This document shows, piece by piece, positions 1-7,971 of a stretch of 34,583 nucleotides of DNA (within the stretch, counting starts at the first letter, position 1; the number at the start of each line of letters is the position of its first letter). The translations under genes were made by a program, and so were the position numbers. The notes under the pieces are model-generated. The model did not search any database, had not been told where the DNA came from, and saw only the letters and a list, made by a program, of their open reading frames with translations. The stretch comes from Candidatus Saccharimonadota bacterium (lineage in GTDB: Bacteria > Patescibacteriota > Saccharimonadia > Saccharimonadales > JACDFO01), in contig JACDFO010000003.1 of the NCBI GenBank assembly GCA_013815785.1, positions 1 to 34,583 on the forward strand. Direction: 5' to 3'.

Positions 1-1
1 G

Positions 2-154
2 GCTGAAACTGAAGCTAACCCACGCACAATAGAAAATGTGGGAGCAACGGAGATTCTGTTCATTGGTACCCTTGCCGTGGCAGGCATAGGTGGCTCGATA
101 GCCCTCCAGCGCGATAAGAACCGCAAACGCGCCCTAAGTAGTTCCAAAAAATAA
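2..154 (+). CDS. C-terminal end of a membrane-anchored surface protein (partial)
   Basis: The frame is open from the window edge to the TAA at 152-154 and encodes about 50 residues. The visible part has a short polar stretch (ANPRTIENVG), then a hydrophobic segment of about 20 residues (ILFIGTLAVAGIGGSIAL), then a basic tail (QRDKNRKRALSSSKK). A hydrophobic helix followed by a short positive tail is the layout of a C-terminal membrane anchor, and resembles the end of a sortase substrate. A clean LPXTG motif is not visible, so sortase processing is a guess. The body of the protein lies outside the window and its function cannot be told. It ends 24 bases before gltX on the same strand. Confidence 0.55.
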   Translation, partial: AETEANPRTIENVGATEILFIGTLAVAGIGGSIALQRDKNRKRALSSSKK

Positions 155-171
155 ATCTTCTCCTATATACT
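142..171 (+). promoter_or_regulatory. Putative gltX promoter (leaderless layout)
   Basis: A TATACT -10 box lies at 166-171, with a weak -35-like TTCCAA at 142-147 (18-bp spacer). Only 7 bases separate the -10 box from the gltX ATG, so transcription would begin at or next to the start codon. No Shine-Dalgarno sequence is present. Confidence 0.4.
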
Positions 172-178
172 GGTACAT

Positions 179-1630
179 ATGAAACCTATACGTACCCGTT
201 TTGCCCCAAGCCCAACGGGGCTATTACATGTTGGCGGTATCCGTACCGCGCTGTTTGCATGGCTAGTAGCAAAACAAGCTGACGGCCAGTTTATACTTCG
301 CCTAGAGGACACCGACCAAGCTAGAGAAGTAGCAGGAGCAGACAAGCATATTATGGATTGTTTGCGCGCATTAGGCTTAGATTACGATGAAGGACCAGAC
401 AAAAGCGGCGACTTTGGCCCGTACCGTCAAAGTGAACGCCTGAATATTTACAAAAAATGGGCACAGAAACTGGTAGATAGTGGCCGTGCCTACGCCGACC
501 CATACACAGCTGCTGAAGTTCAGGCTTTTCGTGAGCAAGCACAAGCTGCCAAAAAGCCATTTTTATACCGTAATCATCGACCAGAAAATTCACCAGTCTG
601 GGACGGTACAAAACCGCTTCGTTTTAAATCTGAACCGAAACCATACCAGTGGCAAGATGCCGTTATGGGCAATTTATCTACTCCACCAGAAGTTGTAGAT
701 GATTTTATTCTTATGAAATCAGATGGCTATCCTACTTATAACTTCGCACACATCGTCGACGACGCCGAAATGCAGTGCAGCCATGTTATTCGCGGCCAAG
801 AATTTTTAGCCAGTACACCAAACTATTTGAATCTTTACGAGGCTCTGGGATTAGAACAGCCTGTCTTAGCCACCATGCCTCATATTCTGGGCGAAACTGG
901 TAATAAAAAACTGAGTAAGCGAGATGGAGCTAAAGACGTCCTGAATTATATTCAAGATGGCTATCTACCAGAAGCCTTAGTTAGTTTTATAGCCACTTTG
1001 GGGTGGAACGATGGCACTGAGCAAGAAGTTTATGATACTAATGAATTGATAAAAAACTTTCGTCTAGAGCGTGTCCAAAAAAGCGGTGCAAGGTTTGATG
1101 AACAACGATTACTTTGGGTAAATGGCGTATTTTTACGAAATATGCCGATTGACTTTTTATATACACGAACTTTGGGCACAAAATACACAAAAGCAGGTGG
1201 CTTCTGGCCCGACGAAGCCAAGGATGCAGATGAAGATTATAAGAAACAAGTGCTCGGCCTTGTTCAAGAACGTCTGAAGTACTTTGCTGAACTGCCCGAA
1301 CTCACACGTTTTTTCTTCACCGATTTAGCCGTCAATACTGAACTGATAACAGGCAATAAACAACTCAAAAAAATTGATAAAACCCAACTACACCATCTTC
1401 TAGAAATTGCAAGGTTGGACCTTGAACAAAGTGATTTTTCTAAAGAAGATTTGACGACTAAGCTAAATGGCCTATTAGAATCAACCGGCCAAAAACCTGG
1501 AATATTATTTAGTTTGATCAGAATTGCGACTACACAGAGCTCAGCTAGTCCTGGCCTCGCCGAAAGCCTAGCCTTACTTGGCAAGGAAATAACCTTGCGC
1601 CGCATTGATTCGCAGCTCGGAGTTCTTTAA
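179..1630 (+). CDS. gltX: Glutamate--tRNA ligase
   Basis: GltX is a class I aminoacyl-tRNA synthetase that charges tRNA-Glu with glutamate in the cytoplasm. The protein has 483 residues, a normal length for the family. The HIGH-type signature is at the N-terminus (PSPTGLLHVGG, about residues 10-20), and the KMSKS-type loop is KKLSKRDGA near residue 245. The C-terminal third is the helical anticodon-binding region. The motif order fits GluRS rather than GlnRS. In bacteria without GlnRS this enzyme may also charge tRNA-Gln for the GatCAB route, but nothing here decides that. The ATG at 179 sits 7 bases after a TATACT box with no Shine-Dalgarno, suggesting a leaderless message. A matching tRNA-Glu(CUC) lies at 10904. 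Confidence 0.95.
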   Translation: MKPIRTRFAPSPTGLLHVGGIRTALFAWLVAKQADGQFILRLEDTDQAREVAGADKHIMDCLRALGLDYDEGPDKSGDFGPYRQSERLNIYKKWAQKLVDSGRAYADPYTAAEVQAFREQAQAAKKPFLYRNHRPENSPVWDGTKPLRFKSEPKPYQWQDAVMGNLSTPPEVVDDFILMKSDGYPTYNFAHIVDDAEMQCSHVIRGQEFLASTPNYLNLYEALGLEQPVLATMPHILGETGNKKLSKRDGAKDVLNYIQDGYLPEALVSFIATLGWNDGTEQEVYDTNELIKNFRLERVQKSGARFDEQRLLWVNGVFLRNMPIDFLYTRTLGTKYTKAGGFWPDEAKDADEDYKKQVLGLVQERLKYFAELPELTRFFFTDLAVNTELITGNKQLKKIDKTQLHHLLEIARLDLEQSDFSKEDLTTKLNGLLESTGQKPGILFSLIRIATTQSSASPGLAESLALLGKEITLRRIDSQLGVL

Positions 1631-1716
1631 GATATTGCTTTTCGTCGTTTACGACTCATCAGCACGACTTTGGTTGATTCGTGGAAGCAAATTGATAGGT
1701 GTTTGTTAGGATTTCG

Positions 1717-1764
1717 GGCGGCGGAGAGGATATTGTATCGAAGTATCGATTCCTTTCCGCCGCC
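1717..1764 (-). terminator. GC-rich hairpin directly after the small gene
   Basis: GGCGGCGGAGAGGA (1717-1730) pairs with TCCTTTCCGCCGCC (1751-1764): 14 pairs, one of them G-U, closing a 20-base loop. It starts 5 bases past the stop codon of the gene ending at 1770. No T-run follows on either strand, so it may stabilise the 3' end or act in a factor-dependent way rather than as a classic intrinsic terminator. Confidence 0.4.
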
Positions 1765-1769
1765 GCGAA

Positions 1770-2090
1770 TCATCCCAACCGTTCGGCGATGATGTCTCTT
1801 ATGACCATCAGTACACCGTCGTCGACGATTATGCGGTCATGGAACTTGACCGAGAGTCGATCCGGACTTTCACCGCCGAGGTTGAAGTGGAATTTCTCCA
1901 CACCCCCCATGAGCTTAAGCTCATCTGCTATGATTCGCAGCTGAGGATGCAGCATCGACCTTTCAAGATCGTCGCAACTGAAGAATCCGCTTTTGAAGCT
2001 TGCATCCGACCGGATACAGAACCTATACCAGTTACGGCCCTCCATCCGCTGTATTGCGGTTGGGTTGACGGAACTTACTGAAGTGCTCAT
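1770..2090 (-). CDS. Hypothetical protein in the inverted-repeat island
   Basis: This 106-residue protein has no family I recognise. The start at 2090 is chosen because GGGGAGG lies 4 bases upstream, one of the strongest Shine-Dalgarno sequences in the window; a start at 2117 would add nine residues without such support. The sequence alternates strand-like and helix-like segments (HPQLRIIADELKLMG, then KFHFNLGG, then DRLSVKFHDRIIVDDG), suggesting a small compact alpha/beta fold. It has no signal peptide or membrane segment. Codons end in G or C far more often than in neighbouring genes, a possible sign of transfer. Plus-strand ORFs overlap it (1699-1944 and 1839-2081), but they lack a ribosome binding site and look like by-products of the GC-rich sequence. 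Confidence 0.6.
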   Translation of the reverse strand: MSTSVSSVNPTAIQRMEGRNWYRFCIRSDASFKSGFFSCDDLERSMLHPQLRIIADELKLMGGVEKFHFNLGGESPDRLSVKFHDRIIVDDGVLMVIRDIIAERLG

Positions 2091-2161
2091 CGAGCCTCCC
2101 CTGTAGTATTTGGACAAACACCTATCTTATCGTTTGAGTAATATGTACACCAAACGAATAA

Positions 2162-2190
2162 AATTTACAGCTATGTAGCTCTTTTGTCAA
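2162..2190 (-). promoter_or_regulatory. Putative promoter for the island gene
   Basis: On the minus strand TTGACA (2185-2190) and TAAATT (2162-2167, four of six matches) are separated by 17 bp. Transcription would start near 2155 and run through the right-hand inverted repeat into the gene at 2090. It lies just outside the island, so the gene may borrow a host promoter. Confidence 0.35.
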
Positions 2191-2195
2191 CTTTA

Positions 2196-4781
2196 TTATC
2201 TTAATTTTATGATAGTTTCTTTATTGTCTAGTTTTTGTGAGGTTTGTGGTGTTGCTGTTTGAGTTTTTTTGCGGCGAGAGCGAGTACGTTTTCGTTTTGG
2301 TTTTTGCTCGGTATGAGTTGCTTCTGGTTTTTCTTCAGGTTCATCATCACTGCTGGCAAGCTTAAATATCCTTTTAGCGACTTCTTCAGGTGTACTAGGA
2401 GTTTTAGATTCTGCTGGTTTATGAGATTTAGTCTCTATGTCTTGTGGTTTCGGTTTACGGTTTTCGGCAGATTGAGTGGTCGCCAGACGGCTCGGGGTGG
2501 TGTATCGATCATTCATGAAGGTTTCTATGCCAGCACGCCCGACGGCGTACTGTTCACGGCTATTGGCAATGATTCGCTGTGTAAAATCCTGGCCAAGTTC
2601 TGGTAATATCAAGCTTGTGGCAGAAAATGCCGGCATTTTTTCACCCTCGATAATCATGCTGATAGCGAAGTGCAGGTTGTGAAGATGAACGAGGTCGAGT
2701 TCAGTGAACTGCGGCTCAAAATATTTTTGCATAACCCGAGCATCGTCGGCACTAGTACGGAAGGCAATAATAGAACCGACATTACCGAACACCGCGTCAC
2801 GGACCTCAAAACTCATCTGAGCGATATATTGGTTGGCTACCGTCAGGTTCAAACCATATTTGCGCGCCTCGGACAGAATCGTTGCGAACGAATCAGTCGC
2901 AAAGTTCTGGAATTCGTCTACGTACAGATAAAACGGAACGCGTTCGCTGGAATGTACATCGGCCCGACTCATCGCACCCAGCTGAATTTTGGTAACCAAC
3001 AAAGCGCCCAGCAACGATGCGTTATCTTCACCGATCAGTCCGCGCGACAGATTGACTATCAAAATTTTACGCTCATCCATAATCTGTCGCATATTAAAGC
3101 TGCTTTTAGGCTGCCCGATAATGTTTCGTACGATAGGATTAGCCGTAAAGGCACCGACCTTGTTCAGTACCGGTGCGACAGCTTCGGCCGCGAATTTATC
3201 GTTCCAGCTGGCAAACTCGACCGTCCAGAAGTTGCGTACGACCGGGTCTTGCACATGTTCCAAAACCTCAAGACGAAACTTCTTATCAGTTAAAATACGG
3301 GTAATATCGAGCATGGTTGCATCTGGGTAGTCCAATAATGCGAGTAACGAATAACGAAGGATATATTCTAACCGCGGTCCCCAGGACTCAAACATGCGCT
3401 TCAAAACGCCAATAAGTTCGGAGGCGGTATGGGTTTTAAGTTTTGGATCCGTCACTTCCATCGGATTGAACGCTATGGGAAAATCCGTGTCGGACGGATT
3501 GATGTAGATAACGTCTTTAACCCTACCTTCTGGTATACGCTGTAGAATACTCTGGGCGTAATCGCCGTGCGGGTCGATAACTGCAAAGCCATACGGACTA
3601 TAGATGTCGGAAATCGTCAAAAGCTCCAGCAGACCCGACTTACCGACGCCAGTCTGACCGATGATATATAAATGCCGACCACGATCAGTACGATGCAGGC
3701 CAAACATGGTGTTGTGCCCACGGAAGTTAGTGACACCAATGGGACTGACTTGCGTACGAGTAGTCTCTGCAATCAGTGGCAAATTAGCCGGTGGTTCAGC
3801 AGTCTTGGCGTTGGCCCATAGAATATTAGGAGTTTCGACATTGGTATGGGGCAAGTGAAAAAGACTAGCTACCTCTTCGATATTACAAACAAACGAACGT
3901 TTTTTGAAACTACGGCTTCGATATACATCTAGTAAACTGATGTCATCGCTCAGATAATCCTGCGTAAAACCATTGAGGTAGGTAGTGTTGAACTGCTTAA
4001 AGCTGGCCGTGATGGCTTGGGTACGCATACGAGCATGCGCTGGTGTCGTGTTGCCGCGGTAAACGATGCGTAAAGCTAGCTGGTAGGCAAGTTTTTGACT
4101 TTTTGCCTCGGCGGCACTGGCACGAGCGGTTTCGTGTTCGACCAGTTTTGGTGCAGCAGGGGCTTTTCCCGGTTCTGGGGGAGCCCAAAGCGCCGTCGCT
4201 ACGCTGCCGATATTGCTTGGACCACTTGCGCTGCCACGAATACCGGCTGCATACTTTTCACTCCGTTTATGCCAGTTATGAGGCGCTGGGCGCATGATGA
4301 ACTGTAGCCAGGCTTCTTCATCTTCTTCAAACTGCGCCAAAGTGGCCGTAATGGCTGCAAGCGGGTCAACCTCGAAACTTGGAAACGTCTTTATCGGTAA
4401 GGCGTCGTTGCCGATAAACTTCAACTCGCCTATAAGCTGGGTAGAAAAAGTGGTGGCTTCGTTAGCGGTGTAATCTTCGACTTCAGAAATATGAACTAAA
4501 GGATACTGGGCATAAATTTGCTCTTCTACGAAATTCTTGAGATGTTCCGGGACCCAGACATAGAACCCAATCCGTTTTTTTTGCACAGCGATCTCAAAAC
4601 TTATACGTTCGTGAACAGCTGACTTGAAGAAAGTTTTCTCGGCAGTACTTAATAGGCCGTGCAGGGCAGCAAACATCTGCTCAGCGGCTAGTTCTTTTTT
4701 TTCGTTTTCTCTGGGCACTTGAAGTAACAGCACGGCGCCGTCATCAACAACACTAGGAGTTTGCCGTTTTTTGAAAATCAT
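2196..4781 (-). CDS. VirD4/TraD-HerA-type ATPase (type IV secretion-like)
   Basis: This 861-residue protein has a P-loop motor domain of the DUF87/VirD4-TraM type. Walker A is GQTGVGKSG near residue 377 and Walker B is LYVDEFQNF near residue 615. A long N-terminal region (about 1-340) precedes the motor, and the C-terminal 100 residues are charged and low in complexity, ending in a Lys/Arg-rich segment (KPKRKRTRSRRKK) that could bind nucleic acid. No clear transmembrane helix is seen, unlike classical VirD4. Family members move DNA or protein through type IV secretion or pilus systems, or pump DNA as HerA does. No relaxase, VirB4 or pilin gene is next to it, so its partner system is unknown. 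A TATAAT box ends 10 bases before the ATG, predicting a very short leader. Confidence 0.8.
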   Translation of the reverse strand: MIFKKRQTPSVVDDGAVLLLQVPRENEKKELAAEQMFAALHGLLSTAEKTFFKSAVHERISFEIAVQKKRIGFYVWVPEHLKNFVEEQIYAQYPLVHISEVEDYTANEATTFSTQLIGELKFIGNDALPIKTFPSFEVDPLAAITATLAQFEEDEEAWLQFIMRPAPHNWHKRSEKYAAGIRGSASGPSNIGSVATALWAPPEPGKAPAAPKLVEHETARASAAEAKSQKLAYQLALRIVYRGNTTPAHARMRTQAITASFKQFNTTYLNGFTQDYLSDDISLLDVYRSRSFKKRSFVCNIEEVASLFHLPHTNVETPNILWANAKTAEPPANLPLIAETTRTQVSPIGVTNFRGHNTMFGLHRTDRGRHLYIIGQTGVGKSGLLELLTISDIYSPYGFAVIDPHGDYAQSILQRIPEGRVKDVIYINPSDTDFPIAFNPMEVTDPKLKTHTASELIGVLKRMFESWGPRLEYILRYSLLALLDYPDATMLDITRILTDKKFRLEVLEHVQDPVVRNFWTVEFASWNDKFAAEAVAPVLNKVGAFTANPIVRNIIGQPKSSFNMRQIMDERKILIVNLSRGLIGEDNASLLGALLVTKIQLGAMSRADVHSSERVPFYLYVDEFQNFATDSFATILSEARKYGLNLTVANQYIAQMSFEVRDAVFGNVGSIIAFRTSADDARVMQKYFEPQFTELDLVHLHNLHFAISMIIEGEKMPAFSATSLILPELGQDFTQRIIANSREQYAVGRAGIETFMNDRYTTPSRLATTQSAENRKPKPQDIETKSHKPAESKTPSTPEEVAKRIFKLASSDDEPEEKPEATHTEQKPKRKRTRSRRKKTQTATPQTSQKLDNKETIIKLR

Positions 4782-4791
4782 TATAAGGCTA

Positions 4792-4821
4792 ATTATACCA
4801 TTTTTTAACCCCTGTTTGCAA
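4792..4821 (-). promoter_or_regulatory. Extended -10 promoter of the ATPase gene
   Basis: On the minus strand TGGTATAAT (4792-4800) is a perfect extended -10 box; a partial -35, TTGCAA, lies at 4816-4821 with an 18-bp spacer. The -10 ends 10 bases from the ATG at 4781. Confidence 0.55.
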
Positions 4822-4935
4822 GGGTAAGCACTTTTGTCCAGATTTATATTATCAGTGCATTCTAAGTTGATTACGGCGGCAACATATTTAATCTGTAAGC
4901 TGTCGTTTCCTAAGCTGCTTCAGCCGTAAGCGGTA

Positions 4936-4944
4936 TGGTATACT
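4936..4944 (+). promoter_or_regulatory. Extended -10 promoter of the DUF3048 gene
   Basis: TGGTATACT is an extended -10 element ending 9 bases before the ATG at 4954. No good -35 is visible. It faces away from the ATPase promoter, so 4782-4953 is a divergent promoter region. Confidence 0.5.
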
Positions 4945-4953
4945 GGCCGTAAG

Positions 4954-6192
4954 ATGCGAGATGACATAAAAACGGCCAAAGGGCCTCGTCGTAAGGTTGC
5001 CCGGCTGGCGGAACCAAAACAAGAAACTGACGAACCCAAAGAACTGGCATTCAAGACTCCCGAAGAGACTGCCCAGACAGATTTGCCGACCGAACCCAAA
5101 GAAATGTCTTTTAAAAATACCAAAAAATTTGATGGCGACAAAATAAAGAGATTTTTTAGCAGAAGCCTCAGTATTAAGCAATGGGGGCTTGGTTTCCTGC
5201 TAATACTGATTGTTATAATGGGTGGCGTTGCTTACGAAACCAAATCTAACATACTGCCACCACCTGACACGACCACGCATGCCAAAACGGTTTACATACC
5301 ACCGAAAACAACGGAACCATCCAGACTTACGGGCGTAGAAATACAAAAAGAGCTCAATTTGTTGCCCACCACTGCGGTGCAGATAGAAAACAGCCCAGAC
5401 GCCCGGCCACAAGCCGGATTATATGATGCCGGCATTGTAACGGAGGCGATCGCCGAGGGCGGCATTACGCGCTTTAACGCCGTGTACCTCGAAGGTCAGC
5501 CCGAACGGATAGGGCCGGTTCGTTCACTACGACCTTATTATAGTGATTTCTTTTTACCGTACGACGCCGCGCTAGCCCACGCTGGCGGCAGCGGACAAGC
5601 ACTGGCAGAAATCGGTCCACTCGGTATAAAAAGCATGGATCATGGTGCAAATGGTGGTACGTACTCCCGCGATAGTAATCGGTTTGCGCCCCATAATCTG
5701 TATACTTCTCGGGCCAGACTGCTGGAAAATCAAAATGGCAAGGGCTGGACTACGAGCACATTTACGAGCATCGTAAGAAAAGCCGAGAAGAAAGCCGAGA
5801 CACCGACAGCACGAGTAGTCGACGTGGCGATCTCTAGTTTCTTATATAACCCGCGTTTCGAATACGACGGCGCGACTAATAGTTACTTGCGTGTAATGGC
5901 AGGCAAACCGCATGTCGACGAAAATGGCGCCAGACAGATAAACCCTAAGGTCGTCATCGTACTGATCATGCCGCACCATTACGCAGGCATTTATTCTGTC
6001 TATCAGACCACCGGCGCTGGCAAAGCATACATATTTCAGGATGGAACGGTAGTAGAGGGTGTGTGGCAAAAAGATGGCAGGGGCAGTCAGTTCGTATTCG
6101 GTGATGCCAACAGCGCACCTATCGGGTTAAATCCGGGACAAACGTGGATGACCTTGGCAAGTACCATCGGGCAAGTTACAATAACGCCATAA
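4954..6192 (+). CDS. DUF3048 (YerB-like) membrane-anchored protein
   Basis: The 412-residue protein begins with about 75 charged residues likely in the cytoplasm, then one transmembrane helix (about 77-95, WGLGFLLILIVIMGG), then a large extracytoplasmic domain. That domain matches the DUF3048/YerB pattern: the AVQIENSPDARPQAGL stretch near residue 140, followed by the RIGPVRSLRPYY stretch and a second block at about 290-400. The molecular function of this family is not established; in Gram-positive bacteria it is usually an envelope lipoprotein. Here a helix replaces the lipobox. The gene runs toward the sensor kinase at 6421, separated by a heavily structured 217-base element, so the two may share a transcript. 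Confidence 0.8.
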   Translation: MRDDIKTAKGPRRKVARLAEPKQETDEPKELAFKTPEETAQTDLPTEPKEMSFKNTKKFDGDKIKRFFSRSLSIKQWGLGFLLILIVIMGGVAYETKSNILPPPDTTTHAKTVYIPPKTTEPSRLTGVEIQKELNLLPTTAVQIENSPDARPQAGLYDAGIVTEAIAEGGITRFNAVYLEGQPERIGPVRSLRPYYSDFFLPYDAALAHAGGSGQALAEIGPLGIKSMDHGANGGTYSRDSNRFAPHNLYTSRARLLENQNGKGWTTSTFTSIVRKAEKKAETPTARVVDVAISSFLYNPRFEYDGATNSYLRVMAGKPHVDENGARQINPKVVIVLIMPHHYAGIYSVYQTTGAGKAYIFQDGTVVEGVWQKDGRGSQFVFGDANSAPIGLNPGQTWMTLASTIGQVTITP

Positions 6193-6201
6193 GCATTATG
6201 A

Positions 6202-6418
6202 CCAGAACTTACGCGCATGGATGCAGGATGGCTTTTCTCGGCGAGAAGCGGGGTCCCCAAACGGAGAGGATTCCGTTTGGGGTGCAGAAGCGAAACAAGC
6301 CGTACAGAGAGTACGGTGAAGTGAGCATCGCAGACAAAAAAGCCATCCTGCGCCATGAGCTCTCGCAGAGTCGACAGCTCTGCTGGTGGCTGAGCGAGAG
6401 AGGCGCGTAAGGTTCTGG
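6202..6418 (+). ncRNA. Multi-helix structured RNA or MITE-like element before a sensor kinase
   Basis: Nearly the whole gap between the DUF3048 stop and the kinase start is self-complementary. Outer helix: CCAGAACTTACGCGC (6202-6216) pairs with 6403-6418, 15 pairs around one bulged G at 6411. Second helix: GCAGGATGGCTTTT (6223-6236) pairs perfectly with 6338-6351, extended by ATGG/CCAT. Inside it are a 10-bp hairpin (6255-6264 with 6273-6282) and a 6-bp hairpin (CCGTAC 6300-6305 with GTACGG 6311-6316). A further arm pairs CTCTCGC (6360-6366) with GCGAGAG (6394-6400). The outer helix ends two bases before the GTG start and would cover the G-rich start region, so translational control is possible. 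Terminal inverted repeats and a shared core at 8795 also fit a small non-autonomous mobile element. I recognise no known RNA family. Confidence 0.6.
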
Positions 6419-6420
6419 GG

Positions 6421-7953
6421 GTGGATCAATTATATAAACAAGTACGGAGTTATCTCGTATTGTTGGTCGTGGCCACAAACGTTTTGACGATGGCGGCCTA
6501 TATTTTTTTGATTGACGTTATGGGCGATGAGCAGTTTCTGGCTGCCGTAGCGATTTCGTTTATTCTAGGTTTGTGCTTGAGCTTGCTGGTGGGTTATCTC
6601 GGTGCGCATTATGCGTTACAACCGATGCTGTATTTACGTCAGGCGCTTATACATGTAGCTAGTCAGGAATCCGGCCACGCACCTGATATGACGCAGTTAA
6701 AAGTTGGTCAACAGTTAGTAACGGAGCTAGCTAACCAGGTGTACCAGTTTGCAAGCAAACAAAATAGCGGAGGAGAAACCGACCATCGTAATTCTATTAT
6801 TCAGGCAGCTAACATCGTCAGCCACATGCCGTTGCCATTGTTCGTATTTAACAAAGATCAGCAGATTACCCACGCTTCCGAAATGGGCATCGAGTACTGT
6901 CAGCTCGAAAGTAGCGGCTTGTTTGGCAAAAAGCTGTTTGAGGTGCTCAACCTAGAGTTCGCCAGTGAATCGACACTTGAAAATTGGATTAAAGATTGTC
7001 AGGACAATAAGGTCACTGATCGCTTTCAGTGGGACCGAGTCCGTATAATTCCGACCAGTGCCGACGCGCCGCGTAAGCAGTGCGATATCGTCGCCTATTA
7101 TAATCGCGACAACCCAAGCGGCACTGAGTTTATCGTAACCATGTTTGACCGGACCAAACTTTATGACCAAGATGAGCATTCGTTGAGTTTCGTGGCGTTA
7201 GCGGTTCACGAACTACGCACGCCTCTGACAATGCTGCGAGGCTATGTGGAAGTTTTTCAAGATGAGCTTGGGCCCACTTTGAGTCCTGATCTGCAAGATT
7301 TCATGCGCAAAATGGATGCCTCTGCCACTCAGTTATCCGGTTTTGTAAACAATATCCTGAATGTCGCCCGCATCGAGGAAGATCAGCTGGTATTGCAATT
7401 GTCTGAACAAAACTGGGAAGAGACGCTGCATCACAGCATAGACGCCATGACGTTACGTGCCCAGGTCCACAATAAAAATATCGAATGCACTATCCAGCCT
7501 GATATGCCGTCAGTCGCGGTCGACCGCATGAGCATCCAGGAAGTCATTAGTAATCTTCTGGATAACGCCATCAAATACAGCGGCGATGAAGAAAAGCAGA
7601 TTATCGTCAACACGCGGCTGAACAAAGAGGGCATGATAGAAACCAGCGTTCAAGACTTCGGTGTCGGTATTCCGACCAGTGTGATCCAGAATCTGTTCGA
7701 GAAATTTTATCGTAACCACCGAACCCGTGCGCAATTCGGTGGTTCGGGGCTTGGGCTGTATCTATGTAAAGCCATCGTCACCGCACACGGCGGCCAGATC
7801 AGTGTTTCATCTAAAGAAAGCGAGGGCAGCACGTTCAGCTTCACCCTGCAGCCCTACAGCCAGCTGGCTGACGAAATAAAGAACCACGAAAACAAAGAAA
7901 TCACCCGTAGCGCCCAAGGCTGGATTAAGAACCATTCACTATATCGAAGATAA
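6421..7953 (+). CDS. Membrane sensor histidine kinase (PAS-HisKA-HATPase)
   Basis: The 510-residue protein has two transmembrane helices near the N-terminus (about 10-30 and 38-60) with almost no external loop. A PAS-like region follows (about 125-245), then a dimerisation and phosphoacceptor domain with His263 in AVHELRTPL. The ATP-binding domain carries the N box (NLLDNAIKYSGD), G1 (DFGVGIP) and G2 (GGSGLGLYL). It should autophosphorylate on His263 and pass phosphate to the regulator encoded 18 bases downstream. The lack of an outer sensor domain suggests it senses the membrane or a cytoplasmic signal through PAS. The start is a GTG directly after GGTTCTGGGG, which forms one side of the long helix of the preceding structured element. 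A related kinase lies at 11102. Confidence 0.9.
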   Translation: MDQLYKQVRSYLVLLVVATNVLTMAAYIFLIDVMGDEQFLAAVAISFILGLCLSLLVGYLGAHYALQPMLYLRQALIHVASQESGHAPDMTQLKVGQQLVTELANQVYQFASKQNSGGETDHRNSIIQAANIVSHMPLPLFVFNKDQQITHASEMGIEYCQLESSGLFGKKLFEVLNLEFASESTLENWIKDCQDNKVTDRFQWDRVRIIPTSADAPRKQCDIVAYYNRDNPSGTEFIVTMFDRTKLYDQDEHSLSFVALAVHELRTPLTMLRGYVEVFQDELGPTLSPDLQDFMRKMDASATQLSGFVNNILNVARIEEDQLVLQLSEQNWEETLHHSIDAMTLRAQVHNKNIECTIQPDMPSVAVDRMSIQEVISNLLDNAIKYSGDEEKQIIVNTRLNKEGMIETSVQDFGVGIPTSVIQNLFEKFYRNHRTRAQFGGSGLGLYLCKAIVTAHGGQISVSSKESEGSTFSFTLQPYSQLADEIKNHENKEITRSAQGWIKNHSLYRR

Positions 7954-7971
7954 ATTGTAAGATAGGAATAT

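Larger units (their letters stand above)
1694..2126. repeat. 433-bp GC-rich island bounded by 13-bp perfect inverted repeats
   Basis: GATAGGTGTTTGT at 1694-1706 is the exact reverse complement of ACAAACACCTATC at 2114-2126. The repeats tightly enclose one minus-strand ORF, its Shine-Dalgarno and a strong hairpin. The interior uses many more G/C-ending codons than gltX or the gene at 2196. No transposase is present and I saw no clear target-site duplication. It could be a small mobile cassette or a relic of one. Confidence 0.5.

Noticed and set aside
1839..2081. 80-residue plus-strand ORF opposite the island gene
   Set aside because: The minus-strand gene has a strong Shine-Dalgarno and better protein character; the plus ORF is a by-product of high GC.
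2670..3293. 207-residue plus-strand ORF inside the ATPase gene
   Set aside because: It lies antisense to a well-supported domain (Walker B region) and shows no family motifs.
6144..6410. 88-residue plus-strand ORF and opposing ORFs across the structured element
   Set aside because: They run through the palindromic helices, overlap the DUF3048 stop and have no ribosome binding site; translation of structured RNA explains them.
6202..6418. Retron-like msr/msd RNA (paired ends enclosing hairpins)
   Set aside because: No reverse transcriptase gene is nearby and the following ORF is a clear histidine kinase.
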